Assembly: GCA_002701295.1 (NCBI GenBank)
Contig: NZUJ01000128.1
Coordinates: 21,818-81,679 of the forward strand
Direction of reading: 5' to 3'
Length of the DNA: 59,862 nucleotides
Origin: Ponticaulis sp.
Lineage (GTDB): Bacteria; Pseudomonadota; Alphaproteobacteria; Caulobacterales; Hyphomonadaceae
A model generated the notes under the pieces. It did not search any database and was not told the DNA's origin. It saw only the letters and a program-made list of their open reading frames with translations. Position 1 is the stretch's first letter, and each line of letters starts with the position of its first letter. Shown here one piece after another: positions 28,821-39,638 of this stretch. A program made the position numbers and the translations under genes.

Positions 28821-29773
28821 AACCAGGTTTTACAGATATGTGTTGTCTGACCGGCCTCTTCTGAGAGGTCGGTCCCCAGATTCCAGAGCGCGAAATCAAT
28901 ATCCCGCGCAGTGACGGCCATTCCCCGCGCCGCAATGGCCTGACGCAGCAACTCACTCGCATGGATCGAACAGGCACGAAGCTCCACTTCAGCCGGTTCG
29001 CCAGACGTCAGCACCTCTCCCGAAGCGATCCGTGCTTTCAGCTCTGGTGCATAGTCCAGCACACCATTCGCCTCCAGAAAGAAGGGCAGAATATTGTCGG
29101 CGAAAACGGCAATCTGATCGAGGTTTTTGATCTCGCCCTCTTCGGCCTGATCAAGTGCAATCGCGAGATCATGCACGAAAATCATCGCCCGTTTCAGGAT
29201 CACCACGTCCTGCCCGTCATAGCGCACAACATCCCGGAACATGGGCATAACGGTGAGTGCCTCAACCATCTCCGGCGCGGAGGCGTTGTTCAGCTCGATA
29301 ATATTGGAATACCGCCCCTGCAGCGGGCCTTCCAGAAAACCTGCCAGCTCAGCGCAGGCCTTTGAAAACCACTCCAGAAGCGGCGCAAGCTTCTCATCTG
29401 AATGATCCTGATGGAACAGATGAGCCATCGCCTCTGGCGTCAGTGCGCGGAGCTGTTCCGGCGGCGGTGGGCCAGTCGCCACCATCCAGTCCTTCAGCGC
29501 TCGCGCGACAGCAAAATACCCTGTTTCACCAGAATAAGGCGCCCAGTAATCGAAAAAGCCGGATCCGAAGTTCAGGCAGTCCAGCATCAGGAAGTAGGCA
29601 ATACTCGTTTCGCCCTCACCCACCAGATGATGATCCGAATGGACGAGTTTTTCCGGCAAATGCGGTTCCAGGCGCAGCGCATAGGCGGCCAATGCGTCAG
29701 GATTGATCCGCACCGACTGCGCCGCCTCAGCTACGCGTGCGCAGCTTGGCAGAACCTGCGCCAACAGGCTCAT
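28814..29773 (-). CDS. Queuosine-5'-phosphate N-glycosylase-like protein (DUF2419/Q-salvage, Qng1)
   Basis: About 319 residues of the Q_salvage/DUF2419 family, whose eukaryotic member QNG1 frees queuine from queuosine-5'-phosphate. Matches by eye are LDCLNFGSGFFDYW, LKRAMIFVHDLA, FADNILPFFLEANGVLDY, EVELRACSIHASELL and DIDFALWNLG. They line up with the family blocks DxLNFxFW, YKRAQILV, FADYRVPQ, EIRxCSIxAVELL and IDxxLWD. The start was set at ATG 29773 because it begins 1 bp after the tgt stop (TGAGATG); an upstream start inside tgt is possible. It forms one operon with tgt and the transporter. Catalytic competence is inferred from family, not shown. Confidence 0.85.
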   Translation of the reverse strand: MSLLAQVLPSCARVAEAAQSVRINPDALAAYALRLEPHLPEKLVHSDHHLVGEGETSIAYFLMLDCLNFGSGFFDYWAPYSGETGYFAVARALKDWMVATGPPPPEQLRALTPEAMAHLFHQDHSDEKLAPLLEWFSKACAELAGFLEGPLQGRYSNIIELNNASAPEMVEALTVMPMFRDVVRYDGQDVVILKRAMIFVHDLAIALDQAEEGEIKNLDQIAVFADNILPFFLEANGVLDYAPELKARIASGEVLTSGEPAEVELRACSIHASELLRQAIAARGMAVTARDIDFALWNLGTDLSEEAGQTTHICKTWFY

Positions 29774-29774
29774 C

Positions 29775-31831
<2,057 letters not shown>

Positions 31832-31986
31832 GGACAGGACTTGGCTCGAAGTTGCAGCAATCGGGGTAAAACAGAGCGGCTCTGCGTACAGGAAGGGGGC
31901 CAAACTTGCAATCTATTCAGGCAATCGGGCCATCCTGCGGCGATCGGTCAGTTGCATCGCGCCGCCCGTTCCGCCACATACCGCAC

Positions 31987-32445
31987 ATGACCGAGAAACT
32001 GCATCGCAGCGCAGAAGAACGCATCGCCGCCCGACAGGCCGAGGCTGCCGCCATGGGCGTGGATGAAGGCTTCATCTCGGAGCTGATCGAAGAATTCTAC
32101 ACCCGCGTCCGCCAGGATGCTCTCATCGGTCCGATTTTCGAGAATGCCATAGGCGATCATTGGGCGCCTCACCTTGCCACCATGAAGGATTTCTGGAGCT
32201 CGATGGTGCTTGCCACCAACCGTTATGATGGCCGCCCCTTGCCCAAACACATGGCCTTGCCCGGACTAACGCCTCAGCATTTCGAAGCCTGGCTTGCTCT
32301 GTTCTATCAGACCCTGAAGGACATCGCTCCAACACAGGAAGCCGAGGACTGGTTCATCGACCGCGCCATCCGCATCGCCAAAAGCTTCCAGCTGTCACTC
32401 TTCTACCGTCCAGACATGCGCGGCGGCGTGGTGGACAACAGCTAA
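31987..32445 (+). CDS. Group III truncated hemoglobin
   Basis: A 152-residue 2-on-2 globin. The order of segments fits group III (TrHbP): a first helix VDEGFISELIEEFYTRVRQDALIGPIF, then GDHWAPHLATMKDFWSSMVLATNRYDGRPLPKHMAL and the FEAWLALFYQTL helix. The proximal histidine is expected in PLPKHMAL or the following PQHFEAW segment, where His residues are present. It probably handles NO, O2 or peroxide. The start was placed at ATG 31987 after CCGCAC. It is divergent from the queuosine transporter gene. Confidence 0.9.
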   Translation: MTEKLHRSAEERIAARQAEAAAMGVDEGFISELIEEFYTRVRQDALIGPIFENAIGDHWAPHLATMKDFWSSMVLATNRYDGRPLPKHMALPGLTPQHFEAWLALFYQTLKDIAPTQEAEDWFIDRAIRIAKSFQLSLFYRPDMRGGVVDNS

Positions 32446-32530
32446 CCTCACACAGAAACCGATCATAAGGTTGTGTTTTAGCAATTATTCCCCAGAATGA
32501 TCTCGTGATCCTTTTAGCGGGAACGGCTCA

Positions 32531-33289
32531 ATGCGAAATCTTTTCCGGTTTCTGGCATCTCTAATTCTGATATCAGGATTGATCAGCGGACAGACACTGC
32601 AAAGCCATGCGGACGAGAAAATAAGCGCTTACCAAGCTCTCGAATTTCAGATCAGTCGCTCTGCTATGGAGTATTATTCTCACAGCCTTCAAAAGACCCT
32701 CCACCAGCCCTTGGTGTTCGAACCAGACGCCCCTGAGCATATTTTTGATGGATATGACCGTTGCCTACAGGCCCTGACAACTGAGGCATTCGGTAGTGAA
32801 ACGGGTTATTGCAAGGTCGTCGGCACAATGATCCCGATGCTTTGGTCCGAAGATTTTGGCGCGGAGTTCATTTCCATGTCAGCCAATGCATTGCGGGAAA
32901 CCTGCACCTCAAAATCCCTCTCTGAGTTCGTCTATCCAATTTGTCGCGCGGTCACATCAGACAGCCCAATTGGGCGATTGGTGCTGTCGCTTCATGACCA
33001 GCTTGCAACAAGTGATGGCGTTGCACTTCAGAGTTGGCTCCAGTCCGAACTGAGGTCTGTTGAACTGTCCAAAGAAGTAAGCCTCGAAGACGCCATTACC
33101 CTGATGCATCTGACCGACCTCTACAATCTGATAACCGCTGCGGTCGAAGATCAGACCCCGGACCTTGAGGCATATTTTGAGACCTGTCGGCAAGCCTGCC
33201 GAACCCCTTCTCAAATCTCACCAAAGGCGGGTGAACTCGCGCTCCTGAACATCAAGCTGAAGATTACGCTCGCTCAGGAAACCCATTAA
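32531..33289 (+). CDS. Hypothetical secreted protein, 252 aa
   Basis: An N-terminal signal peptide (MRNLFRFLASLILISGLISG, cleavage near QSHA-DE) is followed by an all-helical-looking mature part. It has six or more cysteines after the signal (C in DRCLQAL, GYCKVV, ETCTSK, PICRAV, ETCRQACRT), suggesting disulfides in the periplasm. I do not recognise the family. It stands alone and ends at an inverted repeat shared with the convergent copper operon. Confidence 0.65.
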   Translation: MRNLFRFLASLILISGLISGQTLQSHADEKISAYQALEFQISRSAMEYYSHSLQKTLHQPLVFEPDAPEHIFDGYDRCLQALTTEAFGSETGYCKVVGTMIPMLWSEDFGAEFISMSANALRETCTSKSLSEFVYPICRAVTSDSPIGRLVLSLHDQLATSDGVALQSWLQSELRSVELSKEVSLEDAITLMHLTDLYNLITAAVEDQTPDLEAYFETCRQACRTPSQISPKAGELALLNIKLKITLAQETH

Positions 33290-33326
33290 CAGAAACCCCG
33301 GAAAGCAAGGCTTGTCCGGGGTTCTG
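33290..33326. terminator. Inverted repeat between convergent genes
   Basis: AGAAACCCCGGA (33291-33302) pairs with TCCGGGGTTCT (33315-33325) with one bulged base and a 12-base loop. It separates the ends of the secreted-protein gene and the copper operon. No U-tract is evident on either strand, so termination is likely from position but not certain. Confidence 0.55.
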
Positions 33327-33331
33327 AAATT

Positions 33332-34114
33332 CTAAAGCAGTGTGCCCTTCACCATCATCCAGATAGCCATCGCCATCATCATCAGATTCTCGGTGAGCGA
33401 GATCACACCGAGCGGCACATTCGAATTCCCGCCAACACAGGCACATTTCAGCTCGCGCTTGTCGATATAGACCGCTTTGTAAACAGACACCGCACCAATC
33501 GTACCGATGAACAGAGCAGACAGCGCCGGTAGCCAGAGCGCCAGCCCAGCCAGCATCATCACGCCCGCACTCGCCTCCACAAACGGATAGATATAGGCGT
33601 AAGGCACCCATTTTCGCGCCAGCAGGTCATAACCAAGAAACTGGCCGGAAAAGCTTTTCAAGTCCTGCAGTTTCTGGATCGCCAGAATACACATTGAAAT
33701 GGCGACAAAATTCTCGACCAGCCCCATGGAAAGGATCGGTCCGGCAGTCAGATAACTCACGGCCAGCGCCATAAACGCCGCCACAGAGAATATCGCGATG
33801 ACAGGCTGATAGGTTGTCTCCTTATCGCCGCGTACATCAAGGCCGAACCATCGACGCAAATCGTCATAACCGCCAACACGCTCACTACCGATAAACGTCT
33901 GCGGCGTCGTCTTCACCCCGTGCTTTTCCTTGAAAGCGTCTGTTTCTTCGCGCGTGGTCAGGTGGTGGTCCTCCACCTCATAGCCCTTGCGCTTCAACAG
34001 ATCGACTGTCTTCAGGCCGAACGGGCAGACATGGTTCGGCATGACCATACGATAGACGACCGCCGTCTTCTCATCGGCATGGGTCTGGTTTTCCGGAACG
34101 CTAGTCACCGTCAT
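33332..34114 (-). CDS. Glutaredoxin-like domain fused to MauE/DoxX-type membrane domain
   Basis: 260 residues. Residues about 15-95 form a glutaredoxin-like domain (YRMVMPNHVCPFGLKTVDLLKRKGYEVE, then TTPQTFIGSERVGGYDDLRRWFG). The active site reads CPFG, so only one cysteine is present. Residues about 110-260 hold four or five membrane helices of MauE/DoxX type with a conserved-looking CACVGGNSNVPLG loop near the end. It is probably a redox partner for periplasmic or membrane proteins in the copper operon. It overlaps the DUF305 gene by 14 bp. Confidence 0.82.
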   Translation of the reverse strand: MTVTSVPENQTHADEKTAVVYRMVMPNHVCPFGLKTVDLLKRKGYEVEDHHLTTREETDAFKEKHGVKTTPQTFIGSERVGGYDDLRRWFGLDVRGDKETTYQPVIAIFSVAAFMALAVSYLTAGPILSMGLVENFVAISMCILAIQKLQDLKSFSGQFLGYDLLARKWVPYAYIYPFVEASAGVMMLAGLALWLPALSALFIGTIGAVSVYKAVYIDKRELKCACVGGNSNVPLGVISLTENLMMMAMAIWMMVKGTLL

Positions 34115-34658
34115 AACTTGCGGGCTCCTCTGGGTTTAATTGTCCTGTAAAATCCGGCACTGGGCGCGCGTTCCCGTCCGCTTGCGTCTTTGCCGGTCCG
34201 TTCTGATTGATGTCATTTATCAACCACTGCATTTCTTTGATCTCTCTGCGCTGAGCCTCGATAATACCATCGGCCAACTCCCGAACACGAACATCCTCAA
34301 TCTTCGCGCGCTCACTGGTCAGGATGGCGATGGAATGGTGAGGGATCATGCCTGACATATAGGCGCGATCACCAACCAGAACCTGCGATCGGACCAGATA
34401 AACACCCAATCCGAAAACCATCACCGCGCCCGCCAGAAAGAGCATATTCAGCAACTTGTTCTTATACATTCCAAGCATGAACAAGAGCATCACCACCGTC
34501 ATGCTCCCACCCATCAGAAGGGTCATATAGGCACGCGTCTCACTCCACTCGACATGCTCCAGAGCATAGGTGTTGAGATACATCACCCCATACATGATGA
34601 TCATCGACGTCGCGATCATCGCGAAGAATTTCAGGTAATTGCCGGAATGAGATTGCAT
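34101..34658 (-). CDS. DUF305 family membrane protein
   Basis: 185 residues. Three membrane helices (about 10-100) are followed by the DUF305 motif YMSGMIPHHSIAILTSERA and a helical tail RELADGIIEAQRREIKEMQWLINDI. DUF305 proteins are often encoded with copper resistance genes and may bind metal through the His pair. It overlaps the glutaredoxin-MauE gene by 14 bp and stands 84 bp after copB. Confidence 0.87.
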   Translation of the reverse strand: MQSHSGNYLKFFAMIATSMIIMYGVMYLNTYALEHVEWSETRAYMTLLMGGSMTVVMLLFMLGMYKNKLLNMLFLAGAVMVFGLGVYLVRSQVLVGDRAYMSGMIPHHSIAILTSERAKIEDVRVRELADGIIEAQRREIKEMQWLINDINQNGPAKTQADGNARPVPDFTGQLNPEEPASYDGD

Positions 34659-34742
34659 GAAGCCTCGGAAGAGTGTGTTAGCGCTCCAGAATCAATGAGT
34701 GGACGCCGCGCATGTTCCGAAAAATCATGCGCGGCCATCGCG

Positions 34743-35561
34743 TTAATGCCAGGCGCTGAACCCGAGCACGAAGACTGTCGCATCCGGATCATCGCCCGCC
34801 GCTCTAACCCAGCTCCGCGTTTCACCGAGCGAACCTTGCCATTCCACCCCCACATATGGGGTGAACTCGCGCACCACGTCATAGCCCAACCGCACCCCGA
34901 GTGCCGCATCGGTAAAGCCACCAGCCACGCCCAGCTCACTAGAATCCTGCGCGGACAAACCAATTTCGAAACGCGGCTCCAGATGCAGACGATTGGTCAA
35001 CATCAGCTCGTATTCGACTTCGGCACTTGCCGTCACATCGCCGTCCTCGCTGAGGAAAGCTGCGGTATCGACTTCAAACCGATAGGGCGTCATGCCTTGC
35101 AGCCCAATCACGCCATACGCTTTGCCATCCGGCTCGAAATCATAGCGAACGCCCGCCTGCAGATCGAAAAATGGCGAGATGGCACGCGACCAGAGCGCCT
35201 GAACCTCCAGCTCTTCGAATTCGCCATGGTCGAACTCATACTCGCCTTCGGTCTTGAACCAGAGCTTGTTGATATCGCCACCATACCAGACATCTCCATC
35301 AACCACGCCGACTTCCTCGCCATCTGCGAAAGCGATTTCCGCCCGGTCGACAGACACCGACCAGAACGTCATCTCGCCATGATGGTGCAAAACTTTGCCC
35401 TGCGTTTCGGCCATAGCCTCACTGCCCCAATAGGCGTCCGCCTGTGACCAGGGCCGTGTGTCCGGCATGTCGTGATGGCTGTGATCTGACTGCGCCTGCA
35501 TCACAGGGGCAATCAGGCATGAAAGCGCAGCAAACCCTGCAAGTGTCGAAACCGGTCTCAT
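34743..35561 (-). CDS. copB: Copper resistance protein B
   Basis: A 272-residue CopB/PcoB-type outer-membrane beta-barrel. The signal peptide (MRPVSTLAGFAALSCLIAPVMQAQ) is followed by a short His/Met stretch (SDHSHHDMPDTRPW) and the barrel with family patterns ALWSRAISPFFDLQAGVRYDFEP, GLQGMTPYRFEVDTAAFLSEDGDV and GLSAQDSSELGVAGGFTDAALGVRLGYDVVREFTPYVGVEW. It binds or exports copper in the outer membrane. Its start overlaps the copA stop by 4 bp (35558-35561). Confidence 0.93.
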   Translation of the reverse strand: MRPVSTLAGFAALSCLIAPVMQAQSDHSHHDMPDTRPWSQADAYWGSEAMAETQGKVLHHHGEMTFWSVSVDRAEIAFADGEEVGVVDGDVWYGGDINKLWFKTEGEYEFDHGEFEELEVQALWSRAISPFFDLQAGVRYDFEPDGKAYGVIGLQGMTPYRFEVDTAAFLSEDGDVTASAEVEYELMLTNRLHLEPRFEIGLSAQDSSELGVAGGFTDAALGVRLGYDVVREFTPYVGVEWQGSLGETRSWVRAAGDDPDATVFVLGFSAWH

Positions 35562-37669
35562 TTCACACCTCCTTTCATGCCACTGCCCATGGGCATTTTC
35601 ATGTCGGGGTCGTGCTGATGTTCCGGTGGATGATGGCCGGGTGAATGCTCTCCATGATCCATCGGCGCGGGATCCGCCTCCATCATGTCATGGCCTTCGT
35701 GCATGTCGTGGCCCTCATGCATATCGTGGGACATATCCATGTCATGATCGCCATGCATGTCATGTTTGTCGTGCATCTCATGCATGTCGTGATCGTCCGG
35801 ATGATGCTCCATATCCTTCATCCGGCGCGCGCGGCCTTCCGGGTCCGGCATCACCGAGACGACCTGCATCATGCCGCCCATCATGTGATAGAGAAGGTGG
35901 CAGTGGAACGCCCAGTCACCGACATGTTCAGCCGTCACATCAAATGACAGCTTCTCCGCTGGCTTCACATTCACCGTATGCTTGCGCGGGCGGTGCATGC
36001 CGCCACCATTCTCCAGCTCAAAGAACATGCCGTGCAAATGGATGGGGTGGGTCATCATGGTGTTGTTCACCAGCGTCACCCGCACACGCTCACCTTCATT
36101 GAAGCGGATTGCGTCAGTCACTTCGGAGAACCGCACGCCATCGAACGACCACATATAGCGTTCCATGTTGGAGGTGAGATGGATCTCAATCTCGCGTTCA
36201 GGCGGACGCATATCCGGGTTCATCTCCAGACTGCGCAACTGAGTATAAGTCAGTGTCCGGTGCGGCACATCTTCCAGACCAAGGCCCGGCTCATCCAGTC
36301 TCGCGATGGGCATCATATTGATGTTGGAAACACCCGGCCCTTTTTCGAAGTCAGGCTTCTCAACCGGCCAGTCCGCTTTCATCGGCTCATGCATGTCGTG
36401 CGACATATCCATGTCATGGTCCATATTGTGGTCCATGCCATCCATATCGTGCATCTTGTGCATGTCGTGATCCATGGCCGTATCTGCGCCATGATCCATG
36501 CCGTCTGACATCTCCATTCCGCCGCCCATGTCGTGGCCGGAATGATCGCCATGCATCATGCCCATATCGCGCATGGTCAGGGTCGGAACGGCCCGCATTT
36601 GAGGCGCTTCGGCGCGCATACCGGCACGCGGCCCCAATGTCGCAACCACCTGACCAGACCGGTCAATGCTTTCAGCGGTGAAGGCATAGGCCCTGTCGTC
36701 TTTCGGTTCGATGATCACATCATAGGTTTCCGCGACGCCCATCTGGAACTCATCCGTTTCCACTGGCTGCACATGCAGACCATCCGCCTGAACCACTGTC
36801 ATGGGCAAGCCGGGAATCCGCACGTTGAAAATCGTCATGGCGGAGGCGTTGATGATCCGAAGCCGGACCCGCTCGCCAGGCGCGAACACACCATTCCAGT
36901 TATCCGCCGTGGTGTGACCATTGATCAGGAAATGATAGGTCGCGCCGGTCACGTCTGAAATGTCACGCGGCGACATACGCATATCGCCCCACATCGCCCG
37001 ATCAGACAGCGTCTCGGACAGCCCGTTCTCACCGGCATCCTCAAGGAAGTCCGGCAGGGTCCGCTCCTGAAAATTATAGGTGTGGCTCACTTTTTTCAGC
37101 TTGGAGAAAATCCGCTCCGGGTTCTCAAAGCTCCAGTCAGACAAGACCATCACATATTCGCGGTCATACTGAACCGGGTCGTGATGATGCGGGTCGATAA
37201 TGATCGGTCCGTAATGGCCGAGCTGCTCCTGAAGCCCGGAATGGCTGTGATACCAATAAGTCCCGTTCTGCGGCACAGAGAATTTATACTCGAAGGTCTC
37301 ACCGGCTGGGATACCGGGAAAACTCACTCCGGGAACACCATCCATATGGAAGGGCACCAACAGGCCATGCCAGTGAATGCTCGTATCCACATCCAGCATA
37401 TTATGAACCCGCATAATGACGTCATCACCCTCACGGAACCGCAAGAGCGGCGCGGGTACAGTGCCATTCACACCGATGGCCATACCCGCACGGCCATCAA
37501 TCCGCACGGGGAACTGGCTCACATGCAGGTCAAATTCGCTGCCCGATAATTGCGTGAGGCCGAGATTGCCAGAAGACGCACTTTGCGCCCAGGCAGGAAG
37601 TAAGTTTGTGGCGCTCGCTGCAGTCAGCGATGCGGCACCTGATTGAAGAAATAGTCGACGACTGATCAT
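35558..37669 (-). CDS. copA: Periplasmic multicopper oxidase CopA/PcoA
   Basis: About 703 residues. It has a Tat signal (MISRRLFLQSGAAS) and three cupredoxin domains with the copper ligands HWHGLLVP, WYHSHSGLQEQLG, HPIHLHGMFF and HCHLLYHMMGGMMQV. Two Met/His/Asp-rich insertions (about residues 385-430 and the C-terminal 75 residues) are extreme runs of DMHE/MDHDM-type repeats, expected to bind many Cu(I) ions. It oxidises Cu(I) in the periplasm. The start was placed at ATG 37669, the Tat signal start; a longer form from 37711 is possible. Confidence 0.95.
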   Translation of the reverse strand: MISRRLFLQSGAASLTAASATNLLPAWAQSASSGNLGLTQLSGSEFDLHVSQFPVRIDGRAGMAIGVNGTVPAPLLRFREGDDVIMRVHNMLDVDTSIHWHGLLVPFHMDGVPGVSFPGIPAGETFEYKFSVPQNGTYWYHSHSGLQEQLGHYGPIIIDPHHHDPVQYDREYVMVLSDWSFENPERIFSKLKKVSHTYNFQERTLPDFLEDAGENGLSETLSDRAMWGDMRMSPRDISDVTGATYHFLINGHTTADNWNGVFAPGERVRLRIINASAMTIFNVRIPGLPMTVVQADGLHVQPVETDEFQMGVAETYDVIIEPKDDRAYAFTAESIDRSGQVVATLGPRAGMRAEAPQMRAVPTLTMRDMGMMHGDHSGHDMGGGMEMSDGMDHGADTAMDHDMHKMHDMDGMDHNMDHDMDMSHDMHEPMKADWPVEKPDFEKGPGVSNINMMPIARLDEPGLGLEDVPHRTLTYTQLRSLEMNPDMRPPEREIEIHLTSNMERYMWSFDGVRFSEVTDAIRFNEGERVRVTLVNNTMMTHPIHLHGMFFELENGGGMHRPRKHTVNVKPAEKLSFDVTAEHVGDWAFHCHLLYHMMGGMMQVVSVMPDPEGRARRMKDMEHHPDDHDMHEMHDKHDMHGDHDMDMSHDMHEGHDMHEGHDMMEADPAPMDHGEHSPGHHPPEHQHDPDMKMPMGSGMKGGVK

Positions 37670-37740
37670 GTCTGAAAACCTGACACCAGAAAAAACACGC
37701 AGCCAGAACACTGGCTGATAGGCTCATCCAGGGTCGGGTA

Positions 37741-38160
37741 TCAGTTCAGAAAAACAGTCTTTCGGTCAGCAGGAATATCAGGGGGTGGCAGTTCCGCAGT
37801 GCGGCTGAAAACAGTCGAACGAACCGGCGTAGGCACCTGAATTGTCAGTGCCGAATAGACGACCGGCTCAATCTGCGGCGCAGGAAGTTCAGCCGGAACA
37901 GAAACACTTGCCGCCAGAGATGTCTTCAACGAAGCCGCATGATCGCATGGCTCGAAATCAGTCATCTCATGCGGCATTTCCATTGCAGGTGCCGCCATCA
38001 TGTCGGCCATATCAGCGTCATCGCAGTGATGATGCTCGGCCGTCATCTCCATGGTCGAAATCGTGGCCACGTCGCTCGCATGTGCGCAGGCGCAGGCCGT
38101 CTGGAAGACGACCAGGACCATGGCGCAAATCATGGCAAGAAAACGTGTCCCGAAACTCAA
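37741..38160 (-). CDS. Small secreted Met/His-rich protein heading the copper operon
   Basis: 139 residues with an N-terminal signal (FLAMICAMVLVVFQTACACAHA) and a metal-binding-looking stretch: EMTAEHHHCDDADMADMMAAPAMEMPHEM, then CDH. It is likely a periplasmic copper binder or regulator of the CopL/DUF2946 kind, though I cannot assign a family. The start is TTG 38160 with AAGGG nine bases upstream; ATG 38133 is an alternative. It begins 2 bp after the hemY stop on the same strand and precedes copA. Confidence 0.7.
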   Translation of the reverse strand: MSFGTRFLAMICAMVLVVFQTACACAHASDVATISTMEMTAEHHHCDDADMADMMAAPAMEMPHEMTDFEPCDHAASLKTSLAASVSVPAELPAPQIEPVVYSALTIQVPTPVRSTVFSRTAELPPPDIPADRKTVFLN

Positions 38161-38162
38161 AT

Positions 38163-39638
38163 CTATCGACCCTTCACATAATCCGCTGGTGGCGGCGTCG
38201 GAGTTGCTTCATCAAAGCCAATCTGGCGTTGATCAACCTTTTGGGCGGCATCTGCAGCTGGCGATGGCGCTTTGCCATCATACCCCACAGCCCGGTTTCT
38301 GACCACATCCAGTTCAGCTCTATAGCTTTCATGGCGTGGATGGATCAGCGCTGCGGAATCACCAAACGTATAGACGAGCCGTGCCCAGTCATCCTTGGTA
38401 TATGTAAAGGCTGATCCATCAGTATCAATATCACTCCATTCCGGTTCGCGTGGAGCATTGGCGGCTTTATCCGACCAACTGCGTTCGGCGCTGTCGTCAT
38501 GGCGCGCACGAGAGATCATCTCCATCAGGCGACAGACCCGGCTGGTCGGCTGGCCACCCTGCAGAAGCGGAGACAATGCCTTTTCGGCGCCATCCCAGTC
38601 ACCTTCAGTGATCGCCATATCCGCCTTCAGCAGCGCAGACTCGCGGTGCGTCTTGTTTGCGGCAATCAGCGCAGCCATCGCCTTCTTGCTGCTCGCCTTA
38701 CCCTCAACGCTGTCCATGCGTTCGGCGACCAATGCCAGAGCCGGGTGAGGTCGGGCTTTCCAGGCAGTCTCAAGCGAGGTGATCGCCGGTTTAATGGCGT
38801 CACGCGACAATTGCAGACGCGACAAGTGGTAAGCCGCTGGCGGGAAGCCCGCTTCTGTTTTCAGGGCGTCAGACAATAATTGCTCTGCGCCTTCCGGATC
38901 AGTCGACATCACATCGGTTGCCTCAGCTGCAAACAACACCGCCCGGCGTCGCCGCGCCACATCTGCAGCGATATGGCGTTTCTGCTCTCCGACAGCCAGT
39001 ACGTCACGGGCATCTTTCCAGCTGCCACGCGCTGTATAGATTTCGAAAAGGGATTTGAACGGCCAGTCGCCTGTCTCACCCTTCATCTCCAGCGCTTCAC
39101 GCGCACGGTCAATCGCCATGGTGTAATCACCACGCTTCACCGCAGCGCCCGTCAGACCTTTAAGTCCAGCCAGATGCGCACCGGGCTTGCGCGCCAGTTC
39201 CGCATAGGCACGCTCAGCCCGCGTCCAGTCGGCTTCCTGTTCAGCCGTCAGTGCATCAAGCAATAACGCAAGGCGCTCGTCCTCAGCATCAGATAAGGCC
39301 TTGGAAATGAGACGTTTCGCGCCTTTGATATCGCCGCCTTCAATCGCCAGAAGACCATTCGCCAGGGCTTCATTGCCCTTACGGGTCCGCGACCGCTGAC
39401 GCATGGATTTGATGCGTGTCGGTATACGGAACACTCCCGTCACCATGCTCCAGATCACCGCGATGGCAGCGCCCAATACGGCCAGCACAATCGCTGCACC
39501 CGTGAGCGTGAATTCGATATCAGGCTGATTGTCACGTTCCAGAACAACGCGCCACGGAATATCATTTGCCCACATGGCCAGTACGACCAGTGCACCGACA
39601 ATTGTCAGGGTCAGGAGCAGCCAGAAAAGCCGGATCAT
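38163..39638 (-). CDS. hemY: HemY-type TPR membrane protein
   Basis: A 491-residue protein. Two N-terminal helices (IRLFWLLLTLTIVGALVVLAMW and ALTGAAIVLAVLGAAIAVIW) precede a TPR-like helical domain of about 330 residues (for example LARKPGAHLAGLKGLTGAAVKRGDYTMAIDRAREAL). It matches the proteobacterial HemY N-terminal family, encoded in hem clusters; the exact role in late haem synthesis or its control is unsettled. Its start overlaps the Mic60-like gene by 4 bp, in the order hemC-hemD-mic60-hemY. Confidence 0.88.
   Translation of the reverse strand: MIRLFWLLLTLTIVGALVVLAMWANDIPWRVVLERDNQPDIEFTLTGAAIVLAVLGAAIAVIWSMVTGVFRIPTRIKSMRQRSRTRKGNEALANGLLAIEGGDIKGAKRLISKALSDAEDERLALLLDALTAEQEADWTRAERAYAELARKPGAHLAGLKGLTGAAVKRGDYTMAIDRAREALEMKGETGDWPFKSLFEIYTARGSWKDARDVLAVGEQKRHIAADVARRRRAVLFAAEATDVMSTDPEGAEQLLSDALKTEAGFPPAAYHLSRLQLSRDAIKPAITSLETAWKARPHPALALVAERMDSVEGKASSKKAMAALIAANKTHRESALLKADMAITEGDWDGAEKALSPLLQGGQPTSRVCRLMEMISRARHDDSAERSWSDKAANAPREPEWSDIDTDGSAFTYTKDDWARLVYTFGDSAALIHPRHESYRAELDVVRNRAVGYDGKAPSPAADAAQKVDQRQIGFDEATPTPPPADYVKGR

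Noticed and set aside
35626-36508. His-rich plus-strand frames inside copA
   Set aside because: They are the reverse complement of the Met/His repeats of CopA and not independent metal-binding proteins.
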